From positions 1 through 64,000 of the forward strand of contig NZ_JAPWKD010000032.1 in NCBI RefSeq assembly GCF_028283705.1: DNA of 64,000 nucleotides, given 5' to 3'. The notes beneath the pieces are model-generated. The model was given only the letters and a program-made list of their open reading frames with translations, did not search any database and was not told the origin of the DNA. How positions within the stretch are numbered: position 1 is the stretch's first letter; every line of letters begins with the position of its first letter. A program made the position numbers and the translations under genes. Positions 28,938-38,989 of this stretch are shown here, piece by piece. This DNA comes from Pantoea sp. GTDB lineage: Bacteria; Pseudomonadota; Gammaproteobacteria; Enterobacterales; Enterobacteriaceae.

Positions 28938-28975
28938 CCCCCTCTATTCAGCATAAATCCTGCCGATAGAGGGGG
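28938..28975. repeat. 10-bp perfect inverted repeat after fsr
   Basis: CCCCCTCTAT (28938-28947) and ATAGAGGGGG (28966-28975) with an 18-base spacer, 32 nt after the fsr stop. No T-run follows directly. It could end the fsr mRNA or act as an operator ahead of ybaL. Confidence 0.55.
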
Positions 28976-29113
28976 ATAACTGATGAAAATGACGCTTCGG
29001 CGGCTTTTTTGTCAGTTTTCTACATATTCTGCGCAAATGTATAAACTCCGTTAGCCATTGTGCAGTAAACTAGGTTGTTACAAGCGGATACATTTGCTCA
29101 CAAGGAGACAGGC

Positions 29114-30802
29114 ATGCATCACACCACACCGTTGATCACCACCATTGTCGGGGCACTGGTCCTCGCCTTTCTCCTTGGTATGCTGGCTAATCGCCTGCGC
29201 ATTTCCCCACTGGTCGGTTATTTACTGGCTGGCGTCCTCGCGGGTCCCTTCACGCCCGGCTTCGTCGCCGATACCAATCTGGCCCCCGAACTGGCTGAAT
29301 TAGGCGTCATTCTACTGATGTTTGGTGTGGGGCTGCATTTTTCGCTGAAGGATTTGATGTCGGTAAAGTCTGTCGCCATTCCTGGCGCTGTGGCGCAAAT
29401 CGCCGTGGCAACGCTGCTGGGAATGGGGCTGTCGTGGGCACTGGGCTGGTCAGTGATGACCGGTCTGGTATTTGGCCTGTGTCTCTCCACCGCCAGTACC
29501 GTGGTGTTGCTGCGTGCGCTGGAGGAGCGTCAACTGATTGACAGCCAGCGCGGGCAAATCGCTATCGGCTGGCTGATTGTGGAAGACCTGGTGATGGTCC
29601 TGACGCTGGTACTGCTCCCGGCTATCGCTGGCATGCTGGAACAAGGCAATGCCAGCCCGACGCTACTGGCGTGGGATTTGTTACTGACCATCGGTAAAGT
29701 GGTCGCCTTTATGGTGCTGATGATGGTGGTGGGCCGTCGTGTGGTACCGTGGATTCTGGCAAAAAGTGCGGCCACCGGTTCACGCGAGTTGTTCACCCTT
29801 GCGGTGCTGGCGCTGGCGCTGGGCATCGCGTTTGGTGCGGTTGAGTTTTTTGATGTCTCCTTTGCCCTCGGCGCGTTCTTCGCCGGGATGGTACTGAATG
29901 AATCGGAACTCAGCCACCGTGCGGCGCACGATACATTGCCGTTGCGCGATGCCTTTGCCGTACTGTTCTTCGTCTCCGTGGGTATGCTGTTCGACCCGAT
30001 GATCCTGATCGAGCAACCGCTAGCGGTGCTGGGTGCGCTGGTGATCATCGTGGTGGGTAAATCCGTAGCCGCCTGGCTGCTGGTGACGCTACTGGGCCAC
30101 TCACGCCGTACTGCCATGACGATCTCCGTCAGCCTGGCGCAGATTGGCGAATTCGCCTTTATTCTGGCCGGTTTGGGCATTTCGCTGGGATTGCTGAGCC
30201 AGGAGGGACGCAATCTGGTGCTGGCCGCCGCTATTCTCTCGATTATGCTCAACCCGATTCTGTTCACCCTGCTGGAGCGCTATCTCGAAAAAACCGAGAC
30301 CATGGCAGAGCAGACACTGGAGGAAGCCATTGAAGAAGAAAAACAAATTCCGGTGGATATCTGCGATCATGCGGTGATTGTTGGTTATGGCCGTGTCGGC
30401 AGCCTGCTGGGGCAGAAACTGATGGAGGCCGATGTCCCGCTGGTAGTGGTGGAAAACTCACGAGCGCGCGTGGAAGCCCTGCGCGATCAAGGGATCAAAG
30501 CGGTACTGGGCAATGCCGCCCGCAGCGATACCATGGAACTGGCCCGGCTTGATTGCGCCCGCTGGCTGTTGCTGACCATCCCCAATGGCTATGAAGCCGG
30601 TGAGATTGTTACTGCCGCCCGCGAAAAACGTGACAATATTGAGATTATCGCCCGCGCCCATTATGACGACGAGGTGGAATATATTCTTGAGCGTGGTGCC
30701 AATCGCGTGGTGATGGGTGAACGCGAGATCGCTAACAGCATGCTGCATATGCTGGAAGAAGCGATCGCGCAAAACCCGATAGTACGTGAGTGCCCAATTT
30801 AA
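29114..30802 (+). CDS. ybaL: Monovalent cation:proton antiporter YbaL (Kef-type, CPA2)
   Basis: 562 residues from ATG 29114 (AAGGAG upstream). The N-terminal part has about 12 membrane helices of the Na+/H+ exchanger type (LLAGVLAGPFTPG, GVGLHFSLKDL). After the linker EEAIEEEKQIP comes a cytosolic RCK/TrkA-N domain (about 415-530) with the Rossmann motif VIVGYGRVGSLLGQ. It resembles KefB/KefC, which release K+ under electrophile stress, but YbaL's own substrate is not settled. Confidence 0.93.
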   Translation: MHHTTPLITTIVGALVLAFLLGMLANRLRISPLVGYLLAGVLAGPFTPGFVADTNLAPELAELGVILLMFGVGLHFSLKDLMSVKSVAIPGAVAQIAVATLLGMGLSWALGWSVMTGLVFGLCLSTASTVVLLRALEERQLIDSQRGQIAIGWLIVEDLVMVLTLVLLPAIAGMLEQGNASPTLLAWDLLLTIGKVVAFMVLMMVVGRRVVPWILAKSAATGSRELFTLAVLALALGIAFGAVEFFDVSFALGAFFAGMVLNESELSHRAAHDTLPLRDAFAVLFFVSVGMLFDPMILIEQPLAVLGALVIIVVGKSVAAWLLVTLLGHSRRTAMTISVSLAQIGEFAFILAGLGISLGLLSQEGRNLVLAAAILSIMLNPILFTLLERYLEKTETMAEQTLEEAIEEEKQIPVDICDHAVIVGYGRVGSLLGQKLMEADVPLVVVENSRARVEALRDQGIKAVLGNAARSDTMELARLDCARWLLLTIPNGYEAGEIVTAAREKRDNIEIIARAHYDDEVEYILERGANRVVMGEREIANSMLHMLEEAIAQNPIVRECPI

Positions 30803-30817
30803 TTCATTCGTATGATC

Positions 30818-30851
30818 TGCGTAGCGGCGCGATAAATCGCGCCGCTACTGC
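30818..30851. terminator. Terminator between ybaL and gsk
   Basis: GTAGCGGCGCGAT-AA-ATCGCGCCGCTAC, a very stable stem in the 49-base gap between converging genes, followed by TGCTT. Confidence 0.8.
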
Positions 30852-32153
30852 TTATCGATCCCAGTACGACTCTTCCAGGCTATCCTCGCGCTCCGGCAGG
30901 CCACGCGTCAGACGCGGTGAATGCTGGTTCAGCACCTGATAACTCACACGGTTGGCATATTTACACACCTGCGCCAGTGACGAATAGGTCAGATACTCCC
31001 GCGCATGCTTGCTGGAGTTCGGCACTTTCTGACGATGAAAGTTGTTGGCGGTGATGTCATGCAGCAGCGCCGCAAGAGCTGCATCACCTGCGCCGTTGGT
31101 GTTCATAATCTTCTCCGGCCCCCCCATATACGGGGCGATATGCGAGAAGATACGCAATGGCTGCTGACAATCCTGCTGACGCATCGCACGGCTGAACTCA
31201 AACTGGTTAAATTCCGCAATCGCCCCCGGCAGCAATGGATGGTTGGTTTTGCGTTTGTATTCCTGTTCGGTAAAGCCCGCCATATAGAGTCCGGTCGGCC
31301 CCGCCGTACATAACACCAGATCGACCCAGTCCAGCGCCATATTGGCTGCCAGCAGCGGGTCCGTTTCACCGGTCAGCGCCAGAGCTTCTTCTTCATTCAT
31401 CGCCACAATGGAGACATGATCGCGCAGAAAATCACGCCAGAACTGCGGATCATCCTGAATGACGTATTTAGTGCCCAGCGTGAGGACCACCGGCACATTA
31501 TGTTTTTTGGCGTAATCAATCGCGCGCAACGTCGCTTCAGGCATCGGTTCACCCGGCTGGCAACGCACCAGATAGGAGGTGAGCACCAGCGCGGACGCGC
31601 CCGCGATCACTTCTTCCGGGATGCTGGCGACCTGCAACTGGTTCATCAACCCCGGGCTGATGGCAAACGTACGCTCGCCCTGCTCACTAATCAGGGTAAA
31701 GCAACGGCCAATCGCGCCATCGACTCCCTGCAAATAATTGAGGTCCATACGGCTGGAAGTGTTGCACAAGTAGCGATAGGCATAGCTGCCAATCTGGATG
31801 TTGCTGCACATCACCCCCAGCAGCACCGAACGATCATCGGCCAGCACTGAGTAGTTATGCAGCGTATTGCCAATGGTGCCTCCGGCAAACTGATGGCTAA
31901 TCAACTGGTCACGCAACAGCTCGTTGTAGAGCGCTTCGGCCGTTGCGTCATCAATCACCAGCGAATGACCGGCGCTGAGGCCGTAGCGTTGCAGGAAGTC
32001 ATCATCAACTTTCGCTTCGATATCCACCAGCGTCTGGTCAATACCGACCACCCAGCTCCCCTCCTCCTGAACCTGTTGCGAAACCTGCAGCAGCGGATCG
32101 CGCGCGCTAACGGGGAAGTAGTGTTTGGATTTACGTTTGCCGGGAAATTTCAT
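30852..32153 (-). CDS. gsk: Inosine-guanosine kinase
   Basis: Phosphorylates inosine and guanosine for purine salvage. It is 433 residues (434 in E. coli) and a PfkB/ribokinase fold. The N-terminus is MKFPGKRKSKHYFPVS. The substrate lid includes AGGTIGNTLHNYSVL, and the catalytic and anion-hole motif is TNGAGDAALAALLHD. In E. coli aes lies between gsk and hemH; here gsk follows hemH directly. Confidence 0.96.
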   Translation of the reverse strand: MKFPGKRKSKHYFPVSARDPLLQVSQQVQEEGSWVVGIDQTLVDIEAKVDDDFLQRYGLSAGHSLVIDDATAEALYNELLRDQLISHQFAGGTIGNTLHNYSVLADDRSVLLGVMCSNIQIGSYAYRYLCNTSSRMDLNYLQGVDGAIGRCFTLISEQGERTFAISPGLMNQLQVASIPEEVIAGASALVLTSYLVRCQPGEPMPEATLRAIDYAKKHNVPVVLTLGTKYVIQDDPQFWRDFLRDHVSIVAMNEEEALALTGETDPLLAANMALDWVDLVLCTAGPTGLYMAGFTEQEYKRKTNHPLLPGAIAEFNQFEFSRAMRQQDCQQPLRIFSHIAPYMGGPEKIMNTNGAGDAALAALLHDITANNFHRQKVPNSSKHAREYLTYSSLAQVCKYANRVSYQVLNQHSPRLTRGLPEREDSLEESYWDR

Positions 32154-32210
32154 GGGGGATGCCGTGTGGAAAATCAGGCAGAGAATGATAGCACATTCTC
32201 TGCCGCTCCC

Positions 32211-33170
32211 TTAACGACGTGCGTTGACCAGCTGTACCATCATTTCGATGTGTTCATCGTCAGCGTTGAGCGCAGGGATGTACTCAAATTTTTCACCGCC
32301 GGCGTGCAGGAAAAACTCACGATTCTGCTCGCTAATCTCCTCCAGCGTTTCGAGACAGTCGGCGGCAAAGCCCGGACTCATCACCTGTACATGTTTGATG
32401 CCTTTCGCAGGTAAACCCTGCATGGTTTCATCGGTATAAGGTGTCAGCCACGGCTCCCGGCCAAAGCGCGACTGGAAGGTCATCATAATTTTATGCGGGG
32501 CGATCCCCAGCGCAGCCGCCAGTGCATCGGTGGTGTCTTTACAGCGCTGCGGATAATCATCGCCTTCGTCAGCAAAGCGCTGCGGGATGCCATGATAAGA
32601 AAGGACCAGCAGATCCGGCTCGCCATGCTGTGCAAACGAACGCTCGACTGACGCTTTCAGGGCGGCGATATACGCCGGATGCTCGGCATAATCACGGATA
32701 AATGCCACTTCTGGCAGTGAACGCAGCGGTTTGAAGCTGGTCGCCAGCCCATCCCACACAGCCGCCACCGTTGAGCAGGAGAATTGTGGATAGAGAGGCA
32801 GCACGATCAATTTGGTCACGCCCTGTGCCAGCAGGCGCTGAAGCGCGCCATCGAGACTCGGCTGGCCGTAGCTCATTCCCAGCTCGACCGGCATATCCAG
32901 CTGCTGCGCCAACGCAGCGCGTTGCCGCTGGCTGAACACCATCAACGGTGAACCTTCATCCATCCATACCGACGCATACAGTTTGGACACACGCGGCGAT
33001 CGGAATGGCAAAATGATGAAGTTAAGAATCGGCCACCACAGCCAGCGCGGTGTATCAACCACTCGCGGGTCACCAAGGAATTGCTTCAGATAACGTTTAA
33101 CTGCGGGTGTAGTGGGTGCCTCTGGTGTGCCTAAATTGACCAGTAAAACCCCGGGCTTTTCTTGCCTCAT
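32211..33170 (-). CDS. hemH: Ferrochelatase
   Basis: Inserts Fe2+ into protoporphyrin IX, the last step of heme synthesis, at the inner membrane. It is 319 residues (320 in E. coli). Family motifs are [13 protein letters not shown] at the start, the catalytic His in [28 protein letters not shown] and the C-terminal metal-side [15 protein letters not shown]. It lies downstream of adk with its own short leader. Confidence 0.96.
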   Translation of the reverse strand: MRQEKPGVLLVNLGTPEAPTTPAVKRYLKQFLGDPRVVDTPRWLWWPILNFIILPFRSPRVSKLYASVWMDEGSPLMVFSQRQRAALAQQLDMPVELGMSYGQPSLDGALQRLLAQGVTKLIVLPLYPQFSCSTVAAVWDGLATSFKPLRSLPEVAFIRDYAEHPAYIAALKASVERSFAQHGEPDLLVLSYHGIPQRFADEGDDYPQRCKDTTDALAAALGIAPHKIMMTFQSRFGREPWLTPYTDETMQGLPAKGIKHVQVMSPGFAADCLETLEEISEQNREFFLHAGGEKFEYIPALNADDEHIEMMVQLVNARR

Positions 33171-33253
33171 TGTATTTCCTTGCTGTCAAAACGAATGGGT
33201 CAAAATCGGGAGAAATTGTAGCGGAAAAAGCCTGAGGGGAAAGCAATTGCTGC

Positions 33254-33276
33254 AAAAGGGCCGGTAAACCGGCCCT
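33254..33276 (-). terminator. Terminator after adk
   Basis: On the minus strand AGGGCCGG-TTTA-CCGGCCCT is followed by TTTTGC, a strong factor-independent terminator 8 nt past the adk stop. Confidence 0.88.
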
Positions 33277-33284
33277 GAGATGGC

Positions 33285-33986
<702 letters not shown>

Positions 33987-34027
33987 TTATGCCCCGCGCA
34001 CCACAAGGAAAGGGGGCGCGGTTACGC

Positions 34028-34918
34028 CTAATGTCCTACTTTACTGCCTTTTGTTGCGGATACCAGCCCGATGCGGGATTTTTCCACTTTTTCAGAATCG
34101 CGACCGCTATTCAGCAGCTCGCGCAGACGTTTCGCCAGTTTGCTGGTCATATTCTGACTTTTGGTTGCACTACCGCGCACATTAGCGCGTAACATCATGC
34201 GCTTCTGCGCAGGCCACAGCTGCAAATCGGGATGCGGCTCCGGTGGCGGCTTGCCGGGTACTGTCGGCAAAATTGCAAACGGCAGACCGGGCTGCTGGAG
34301 TGATTGCAGTGAAAATGGCGCTTCAAGCGTGATTGTGTCAACACTGGCGATATTATAGGGCCGCCACTCCGCTGTCGCCATCTGCGCCAACGCCTGCTCC
34401 GGTGCATCACCGAGGGCCAGACCCTGTTCGAACAACCGCAACTCGCTGCGCACCAGCGTGCTGAAATCCTGGGTACGCAGCGCAATCAGCACCAGATCTG
34501 CACTCAACTCAGCGTGGCGATCCAGTCGTGCCACAAACAGTCGCGCATCACTGATCAGACGACGGTGCAACTGCGAGGCAAAAGACTCTGACGCATCCGT
34601 CACCCCCTGGCTTTGGCATTCATCCAGCGGGCGCACACGGCCATAGAACAGATCCACATGTTCAACCAGCGCGATATTTCCCGCCATGACCGGCACCGCA
34701 GGTAACACGCTTAATTCACTGGCGCGATATTGCGAGGCGTAACGTGACTGATTGCGTGCCTGTTCCTGACGTAAGAACAGCTGCGAGAGCAGCACCCGCG
34801 CAATATGTAATGAAGGGACGAAGAACAGATCGTACTGTTCAAGCCGGTAGTGACGGGAAAGCAAGCCGCGAAGCCGATCGCGCGCCGCCGCCCTGGCAGA
34901 AGCATTCTGTCGAGCCAT
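34028..34918 (-). CDS. Unrecognised 296-aa protein between adk and a LysR gene
   Basis: I do not recognise a family. The protein is soluble, with no signal peptide or membrane helix, and Leu/Ala/Arg-rich. It opens with a basic helix (MARQNASARAAARDRLRGLL). A mixed alpha/beta middle follows (FVPSLHIARVLLSQLFL, ADLVLIALRTQDFSTLVRSE) with a proline run (PTVPGKPPPEPHPDL). The C-terminus is basic and lysine-rich (TKSQNMTSKLAKRLRELL). Base use resembles the neighbouring core genes, so it does not look freshly acquired. It is head to head with a LysR regulator 193 bases away, and not part of the E. coli adk-htpG interval. The intact length and codon pattern support a real gene. Confidence 0.65.
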   Translation of the reverse strand: MARQNASARAAARDRLRGLLSRHYRLEQYDLFFVPSLHIARVLLSQLFLRQEQARNQSRYASQYRASELSVLPAVPVMAGNIALVEHVDLFYGRVRPLDECQSQGVTDASESFASQLHRRLISDARLFVARLDRHAELSADLVLIALRTQDFSTLVRSELRLFEQGLALGDAPEQALAQMATAEWRPYNIASVDTITLEAPFSLQSLQQPGLPFAILPTVPGKPPPEPHPDLQLWPAQKRMMLRANVRGSATKSQNMTSKLAKRLRELLNSGRDSEKVEKSRIGLVSATKGSKVGH

Positions 34919-35111
34919 CGCGTGATTATTCTCTTATTTTTTTGCTGTGTGGGATGGCGGGTGATGCTCAGGTCCATGGCGAAAATCACCGGCGTAAACA
35001 CAGAGACGCCTGCCAGTCAACCCGCCAGAATCAGGGGGAAAGGTTAGGCCAATGCGGCTGGACTTTGAAATGATATAAACTGACAATCCCTGTTAGGTTT
35101 TTACACAGGGG

Positions 35112-35987
35112 ATGAGTATGACCGGGCTACCTTCGTTACGTGCACTGCATTATTTTCACCAGGCGGCCCTCCACAGCAGTTTTAGCGTCGCCGCTGAACG
35201 CCTGCATGTGACTCACAGCGCCATCAGCCATCAGATTCGCCAGCTGGAAAGCTGGATGGGCAAGCCGCTGTTTGTTCGCACCAATGGACGCGTCAAATTA
35301 ACCTCACATGGTGAGCGCTTGCTGGTCAGTTGCCAGAAAGCCTTTAGCGAACTGTCCACCACCTGCGAAAGTATTCGTACCGGCATGCGCCACCACCTCA
35401 GCGTCTCCTGCGCCCCCAGTTTTCTTTCCCAATGGCTGATCCCGCGTATCAGCAGCTTTTATCTGCGCTATCCCGACATCGAAATCCAGTTTCAGCAACT
35501 GGTGGAGATCGATCTGCTGCGCAGTGAACACACCGATGTGCTGATTCTCAGCTATGAACAGTCACCCGATGACGATATTGATGCCACGCTGATCAGCGAT
35601 GATTACATCGGCCCGCTCTGCGCTCCGCAGTTTGCTGCGCGTTTCCAGAATGAACAGGACCTGGCCACGCTTCCGCTGCTGCATGCCGACACGCGGCTGC
35701 ATGCCTGGGCTGAATGGTCGAAAACCAGCGGCACCCGGGGGAATTTTTGGGTGGGTAAACATTTCGACAATCTTACGCTGGGTATCCAGGCGGCAAGAAA
35801 TGGGCTGGGGGTGATCATGGCACCGCGCCTGCTGGTCCGTCAGGAGTTAAACGACGGCACGCTGATCGCTCCGCTCGGCTTTGTGCGCGTAGATCGTGCC
35901 ACCTGGATGATGACCAAAGCCTCGCGGCAGCATGATGCGGAGATTACGTTGTTTCGCGATTGGTTAAGGGATGAGGCGCTGCATTAA
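35112..35987 (+). CDS. LysR-family regulator (GcvA/AmpR-like)
   Basis: 291 residues. The N-terminus LPSLRALHYFHQAALHSSFSV and HVTHSAISHQIRQLESWMGK is the helix-turn-helix pattern of the GcvA/AmpR branch. The effector domain begins near residue 90 (LSVSCAPSFLSQWLIPRI, typical of this branch). The gene is divergent from the unknown 296-aa gene, its likely target. The inducer is unknown. Confidence 0.88.
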   Translation: MSMTGLPSLRALHYFHQAALHSSFSVAAERLHVTHSAISHQIRQLESWMGKPLFVRTNGRVKLTSHGERLLVSCQKAFSELSTTCESIRTGMRHHLSVSCAPSFLSQWLIPRISSFYLRYPDIEIQFQQLVEIDLLRSEHTDVLILSYEQSPDDDIDATLISDDYIGPLCAPQFAARFQNEQDLATLPLLHADTRLHAWAEWSKTSGTRGNFWVGKHFDNLTLGIQAARNGLGVIMAPRLLVRQELNDGTLIAPLGFVRVDRATWMMTKASRQHDAEITLFRDWLRDEALH

Positions 35988-36014
35988 AAAAGGAGCGCAT
36001 AAATGCGCTCCTTT
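35988..36014. terminator. Terminator between the LysR gene and htpG
   Basis: AAAGGAGCGCAT-AA-ATGCGCTCCTTT with an A6 run before it, lying between convergent genes. Bidirectional. Confidence 0.88.
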
Positions 36015-36028
36015 GGGATGTCGTATGA

Positions 36029-37897
36029 TTAAGCTGTCAGCAGCTGGTTCATACGACGGATAAACTGGTTCGGATCGTCCAGCGTACCGCGTTCGGCCAA
36101 CAGCGCCTGATCCAGCAGCAGCTCCACCCATTCGCCAAAGCGGCTTTCATCCTGGGTATCTGCCACGCGTTTCACCAGCGTATGATCCGGGTTCAGTTCG
36201 AAGATATACTTCACATCCGGCACTTCCTGGCCCGCAGCAGCGAACAGTTTCGCCATCTGGGTGCTCATTTCGTTGGCGTCAGTGGTGACAATCGCCGGAG
36301 TATCGGTCAGACGATGGGTTAAACGCACTTCTTTGACACGCTCGCCCAACAGGGTTTTCACGCGGTCAACGAACGGCTCCAGCGCTTTTTCCGCTTCCTT
36401 CTGTTCTTCGGTTTCTTCATCAGCCAGCTTGCTCAGCGATTCATCCGCTTTGCTCACGGACTGGAAGGATTTGCCGTCGAACTCGGTAAGGTAACTCATC
36501 ATCCATTCGTCGATACGATCGGACAACAGCAGAACCTCGATACCTTTTTTGCGGAACAGCTCCAGATGCGGGCTGCTCTTCGCCGCGGCGTAGCTATCGG
36601 CGGTGATGTAGTAAATCTTATCCTGACCTTCCACCATACGGCTCAGGTAATCGTCCAGCGAAATGGTTTGTTCCGCCCCTTCGCTTTGTGTGGTGGCAAA
36701 ACGCAGCAGCTTAGCAATCTGCTGCTGGTTGGCGTTATCTTCCGCCGGACCTTCTTTCAGCACCAGCCCGAACTCTTTCCAGAACTGCTGGTATTTTTCC
36801 GCGTCATCTTTCGCCAGTTTTTCCAGCATTTGCAGGCTGCGTTTGGTCAGCGCACCACGCAGGCTTTGCGTCACACGGCTGTCCTGCAGGATTTCGCGCG
36901 ACACGTTGAGCGGCAGGTCGTTGGAGTCGATCAGACCACGCACGAAACGCAGATAGTTCGGCATAAACTGCTCAGCATCATCCATGATAAACACGCGCTG
37001 CACATAAAGTTTCAGGCCATGTTTGTGGTCACGGTTCCACATGTCGAACGGCGCACGCGCCGGGATATACAGCAGGCTGGTGTACTCCTGCTTGCCTTCC
37101 ACCCGGTTGTGACTCCAGATCGCCGGATCGCTGAAGTCATGGGCGATATGTTTGTAGAATTCGTTGTATTCTTCATCGCTGATTTCCGCTTTGTTACGCG
37201 TCCACAGCGCCTGGGCTTTGTTGATCTTTTCCCAGCTGGTCGCGTCGCTTTCTTCATCTTTGCTTTCGATTTCTACCGGCAGCGCGATGTGATCGGAATA
37301 TTTGCTGATGATGCTGCGCACGCGCCAGGCATCAAGGAACTCATCCTCGCCTTCACGCATATGCAGGGTGATTTCGGTGCCACGATCGGCTTTTTCGATT
37401 TCTGCGAGGGTATATTCACCTTCGCCAGCAGATTCCCAGAACACACCTTCATCTGCGCTGGCACCGGCGGCACGGGTGCGTACAGTGACTTTATCGGCAA
37501 CGATAAACGCGGAGTAGAAACCGACACCAAACTGGCCGATCAACTGGCTGTCTTTTGCCGAGTCAGAACCCATCGATTCCAGAAACGCTTTGGTGCCTGA
37601 TTTCGCGATGGTACCGAGGTTCTCAATCACCTCATCACGACGCATGCCGATGCCGTTGTCGCTCAGCGTCAGCGTACGATTTTCCTTGTCGACCGAGATC
37701 CGCACACGCAGCTCGCCATCGCCTTCATACAGATCCGGTGCCGACAGCGCGCGGAAGCGCAGTTTGTCAGCCGCATCAGAGGCGTTGGAGATCAGTTCAC
37801 GCAGGAAAATCTCTTTGTTTGAATAGAGGGAATGGATCATCAGGTGCAGAAGTTGTTTTACCTCTGACTGGAAGCCACGCGTCTCTTGTCCTTTCAT
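36029..37897 (-). CDS. htpG: Molecular chaperone HtpG (Hsp90)
   Basis: Cytosolic Hsp90 homologue of about 622 residues (624 in E. coli). The N-terminal GHKL ATPase has the Asn site in [23 protein letters not shown] and the lid region [12 protein letters not shown]. The middle domain carries the catalytic Arg in [12 protein letters not shown]. The C-terminal dimer domain ends [10 protein letters not shown] start at MKGQETRGF (37897); MTMKGQ at 37903 is possible. A canonical sigma-32 promoter lies just upstream. Confidence 0.97.
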   Translation of the reverse strand: MKGQETRGFQSEVKQLLHLMIHSLYSNKEIFLRELISNASDAADKLRFRALSAPDLYEGDGELRVRISVDKENRTLTLSDNGIGMRRDEVIENLGTIAKSGTKAFLESMGSDSAKDSQLIGQFGVGFYSAFIVADKVTVRTRAAGASADEGVFWESAGEGEYTLAEIEKADRGTEITLHMREGEDEFLDAWRVRSIISKYSDHIALPVEIESKDEESDATSWEKINKAQALWTRNKAEISDEEYNEFYKHIAHDFSDPAIWSHNRVEGKQEYTSLLYIPARAPFDMWNRDHKHGLKLYVQRVFIMDDAEQFMPNYLRFVRGLIDSNDLPLNVSREILQDSRVTQSLRGALTKRSLQMLEKLAKDDAEKYQQFWKEFGLVLKEGPAEDNANQQQIAKLLRFATTQSEGAEQTISLDDYLSRMVEGQDKIYYITADSYAAAKSSPHLELFRKKGIEVLLLSDRIDEWMMSYLTEFDGKSFQSVSKADESLSKLADEETEEQKEAEKALEPFVDRVKTLLGERVKEVRLTHRLTDTPAIVTTDANEMSTQMAKLFAAAGQEVPDVKYIFELNPDHTLVKRVADTQDESRFGEWVELLLDQALLAERGTLDDPNQFIRRMNQLLTA

Positions 37898-37944
37898 GGT
37901 CATTGCTACCTCAACTGAATCGGGTTGATCGAACGTTGAGGAAG

Positions 37945-37972
37945 AGATGGGGATGGTGCGGAGAATTTCAAG
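37945..37972 (-). promoter_or_regulatory. Sigma-32 heat-shock promoter of htpG
   Basis: On the minus strand CTTGAAA (37972-37966), 13 bases, then CCCCATCT (37952-37945), an essentially perfect RpoH promoter about 45 bases upstream of the htpG start. Confidence 0.9.
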
Positions 37973-38001
37973 CCGGTGTCAGTGACGACACCAGCAAGTG
38001 T

Positions 38002-38607
38002 TCAGAATTTAATCTTATGACGTCCGGCTAACGAGTGCGACAGAGTGGTACCATCGACCATCTCCAGCTCGCCCCCCACCGGCACACCGTGCGCAATGCG
38101 GCTGGCATCAACGCCATACTGATTACACAGCTCGGCGATATAGTTTGCCGTCGCCTCCCCTTCTACCGTTGGATTGGTGGCGAGGATCACTTCCTGCAAA
38201 CTTTCCTGCTCCAGACGCTGCTCAAGGCGATCCAGCCCGATATCGTGCGGACCAATGCCATCCAGCGGCGACAGATGCCCCATCAGCACAAAGTAGCGTC
38301 CGGCAAACTGGCCGGTTTGCTCAATGGCGTGGATATCCGCCGGACTCTCCACCACGCAAATCTGACCGTTTTGCTGACGGCGCGGATTGGCGCAGATGGT
38401 GCAGATTTCCTGCTCGGTGAAGGTGCGGCAATCGGCACAGTGGCCGATTTCCGACATGGCGCGGGTCAGTGCCTGCGCCAGACGCATGCCACCGCTGCGA
38501 TCGCGCTGCAACAAATGAAACGCCATACGCTGCGCCGACTTCGGACCAACGCCCGGCAGGCAACGCAGCGACTCCATCAAAGATTCAAGCAGTGGACTGG
38601 TTTGCAT
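38002..38607 (-). CDS. recR: Recombination mediator RecR
   Basis: Works with RecF and RecO to load RecA on gapped DNA. It is 201 residues, as in E. coli. A helix-hairpin-helix ([20 protein letters not shown]), a C4 zinc finger ([16 protein letters not shown]), a Toprim domain ([17 protein letters not shown]) and a Walker-B-like C-terminus are seen. The ATG shares a base with the ybaB stop (TGATG), so translation is coupled in the dnaX-ybaB-recR operon. Confidence 0.97.
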   Translation of the reverse strand: MQTSPLLESLMESLRCLPGVGPKSAQRMAFHLLQRDRSGGMRLAQALTRAMSEIGHCADCRTFTEQEICTICANPRRQQNGQICVVESPADIHAIEQTGQFAGRYFVLMGHLSPLDGIGPHDIGLDRLEQRLEQESLQEVILATNPTVEGEATANYIAELCNQYGVDASRIAHGVPVGGELEMVDGTTLSHSLAGRHKIKF

Positions 38608-38936
38608 CAGAACGGCATCTTGAAGCCTGGCGGCAGCTGCATACCGGCAGATACGGAAGCCATTTTCTCTTTCTGGGTTTCATCGATGCGGCGTGCTGCG
38701 TCGTTGAATGCCGCAGCGATCAGATCTTCCAGCATATCTTTGTCATCTTCCAGCAGGCTGGGATCGACTTCTACGCGACGGCAGTTATGCGCGCCGTTGA
38801 TGGTGACTTTGACCAGGCCAGCACCTGATTCGCCGGTCACTTCCAGCGCGGCGATCTCTTCCTGAACTTTGGCCATTTTGTCCTGCATCTGCTGGGCCTG
38901 TTTCATTAGGTTGCCCAATCCGCCTTTTCCAAACAT
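38607..38936 (-). CDS. ybaB: Nucleoid-associated protein YbaB
   Basis: Small dimeric DNA-binding protein (EbfC family), 109 residues from [18 protein letters not shown] at 38936, the E. coli length. A long amphipathic helix ([16 protein letters not shown]) precedes a beta sheet ([19 protein letters not shown]). The upstream frame to 38993 overlaps dnaX and is not used. Confidence 0.96.
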   Translation of the reverse strand: MFGKGGLGNLMKQAQQMQDKMAKVQEEIAALEVTGESGAGLVKVTINGAHNCRRVEVDPSLLEDDKDMLEDLIAAAFNDAARRIDETQKEKMASVSAGMQLPPGFKMPF

Positions 38937-38989
38937 AGTTTTCTCTCTCTGCTGGGGCTGCGTCGCGCGCTCATCGCGCGGCAGCGTGT

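Noticed and set aside
36566-37600. Long 344-aa open frame on the + strand
   Set aside because: It is entirely antisense to htpG, whose protein is unmistakable. GC-rich third positions create such shadows.
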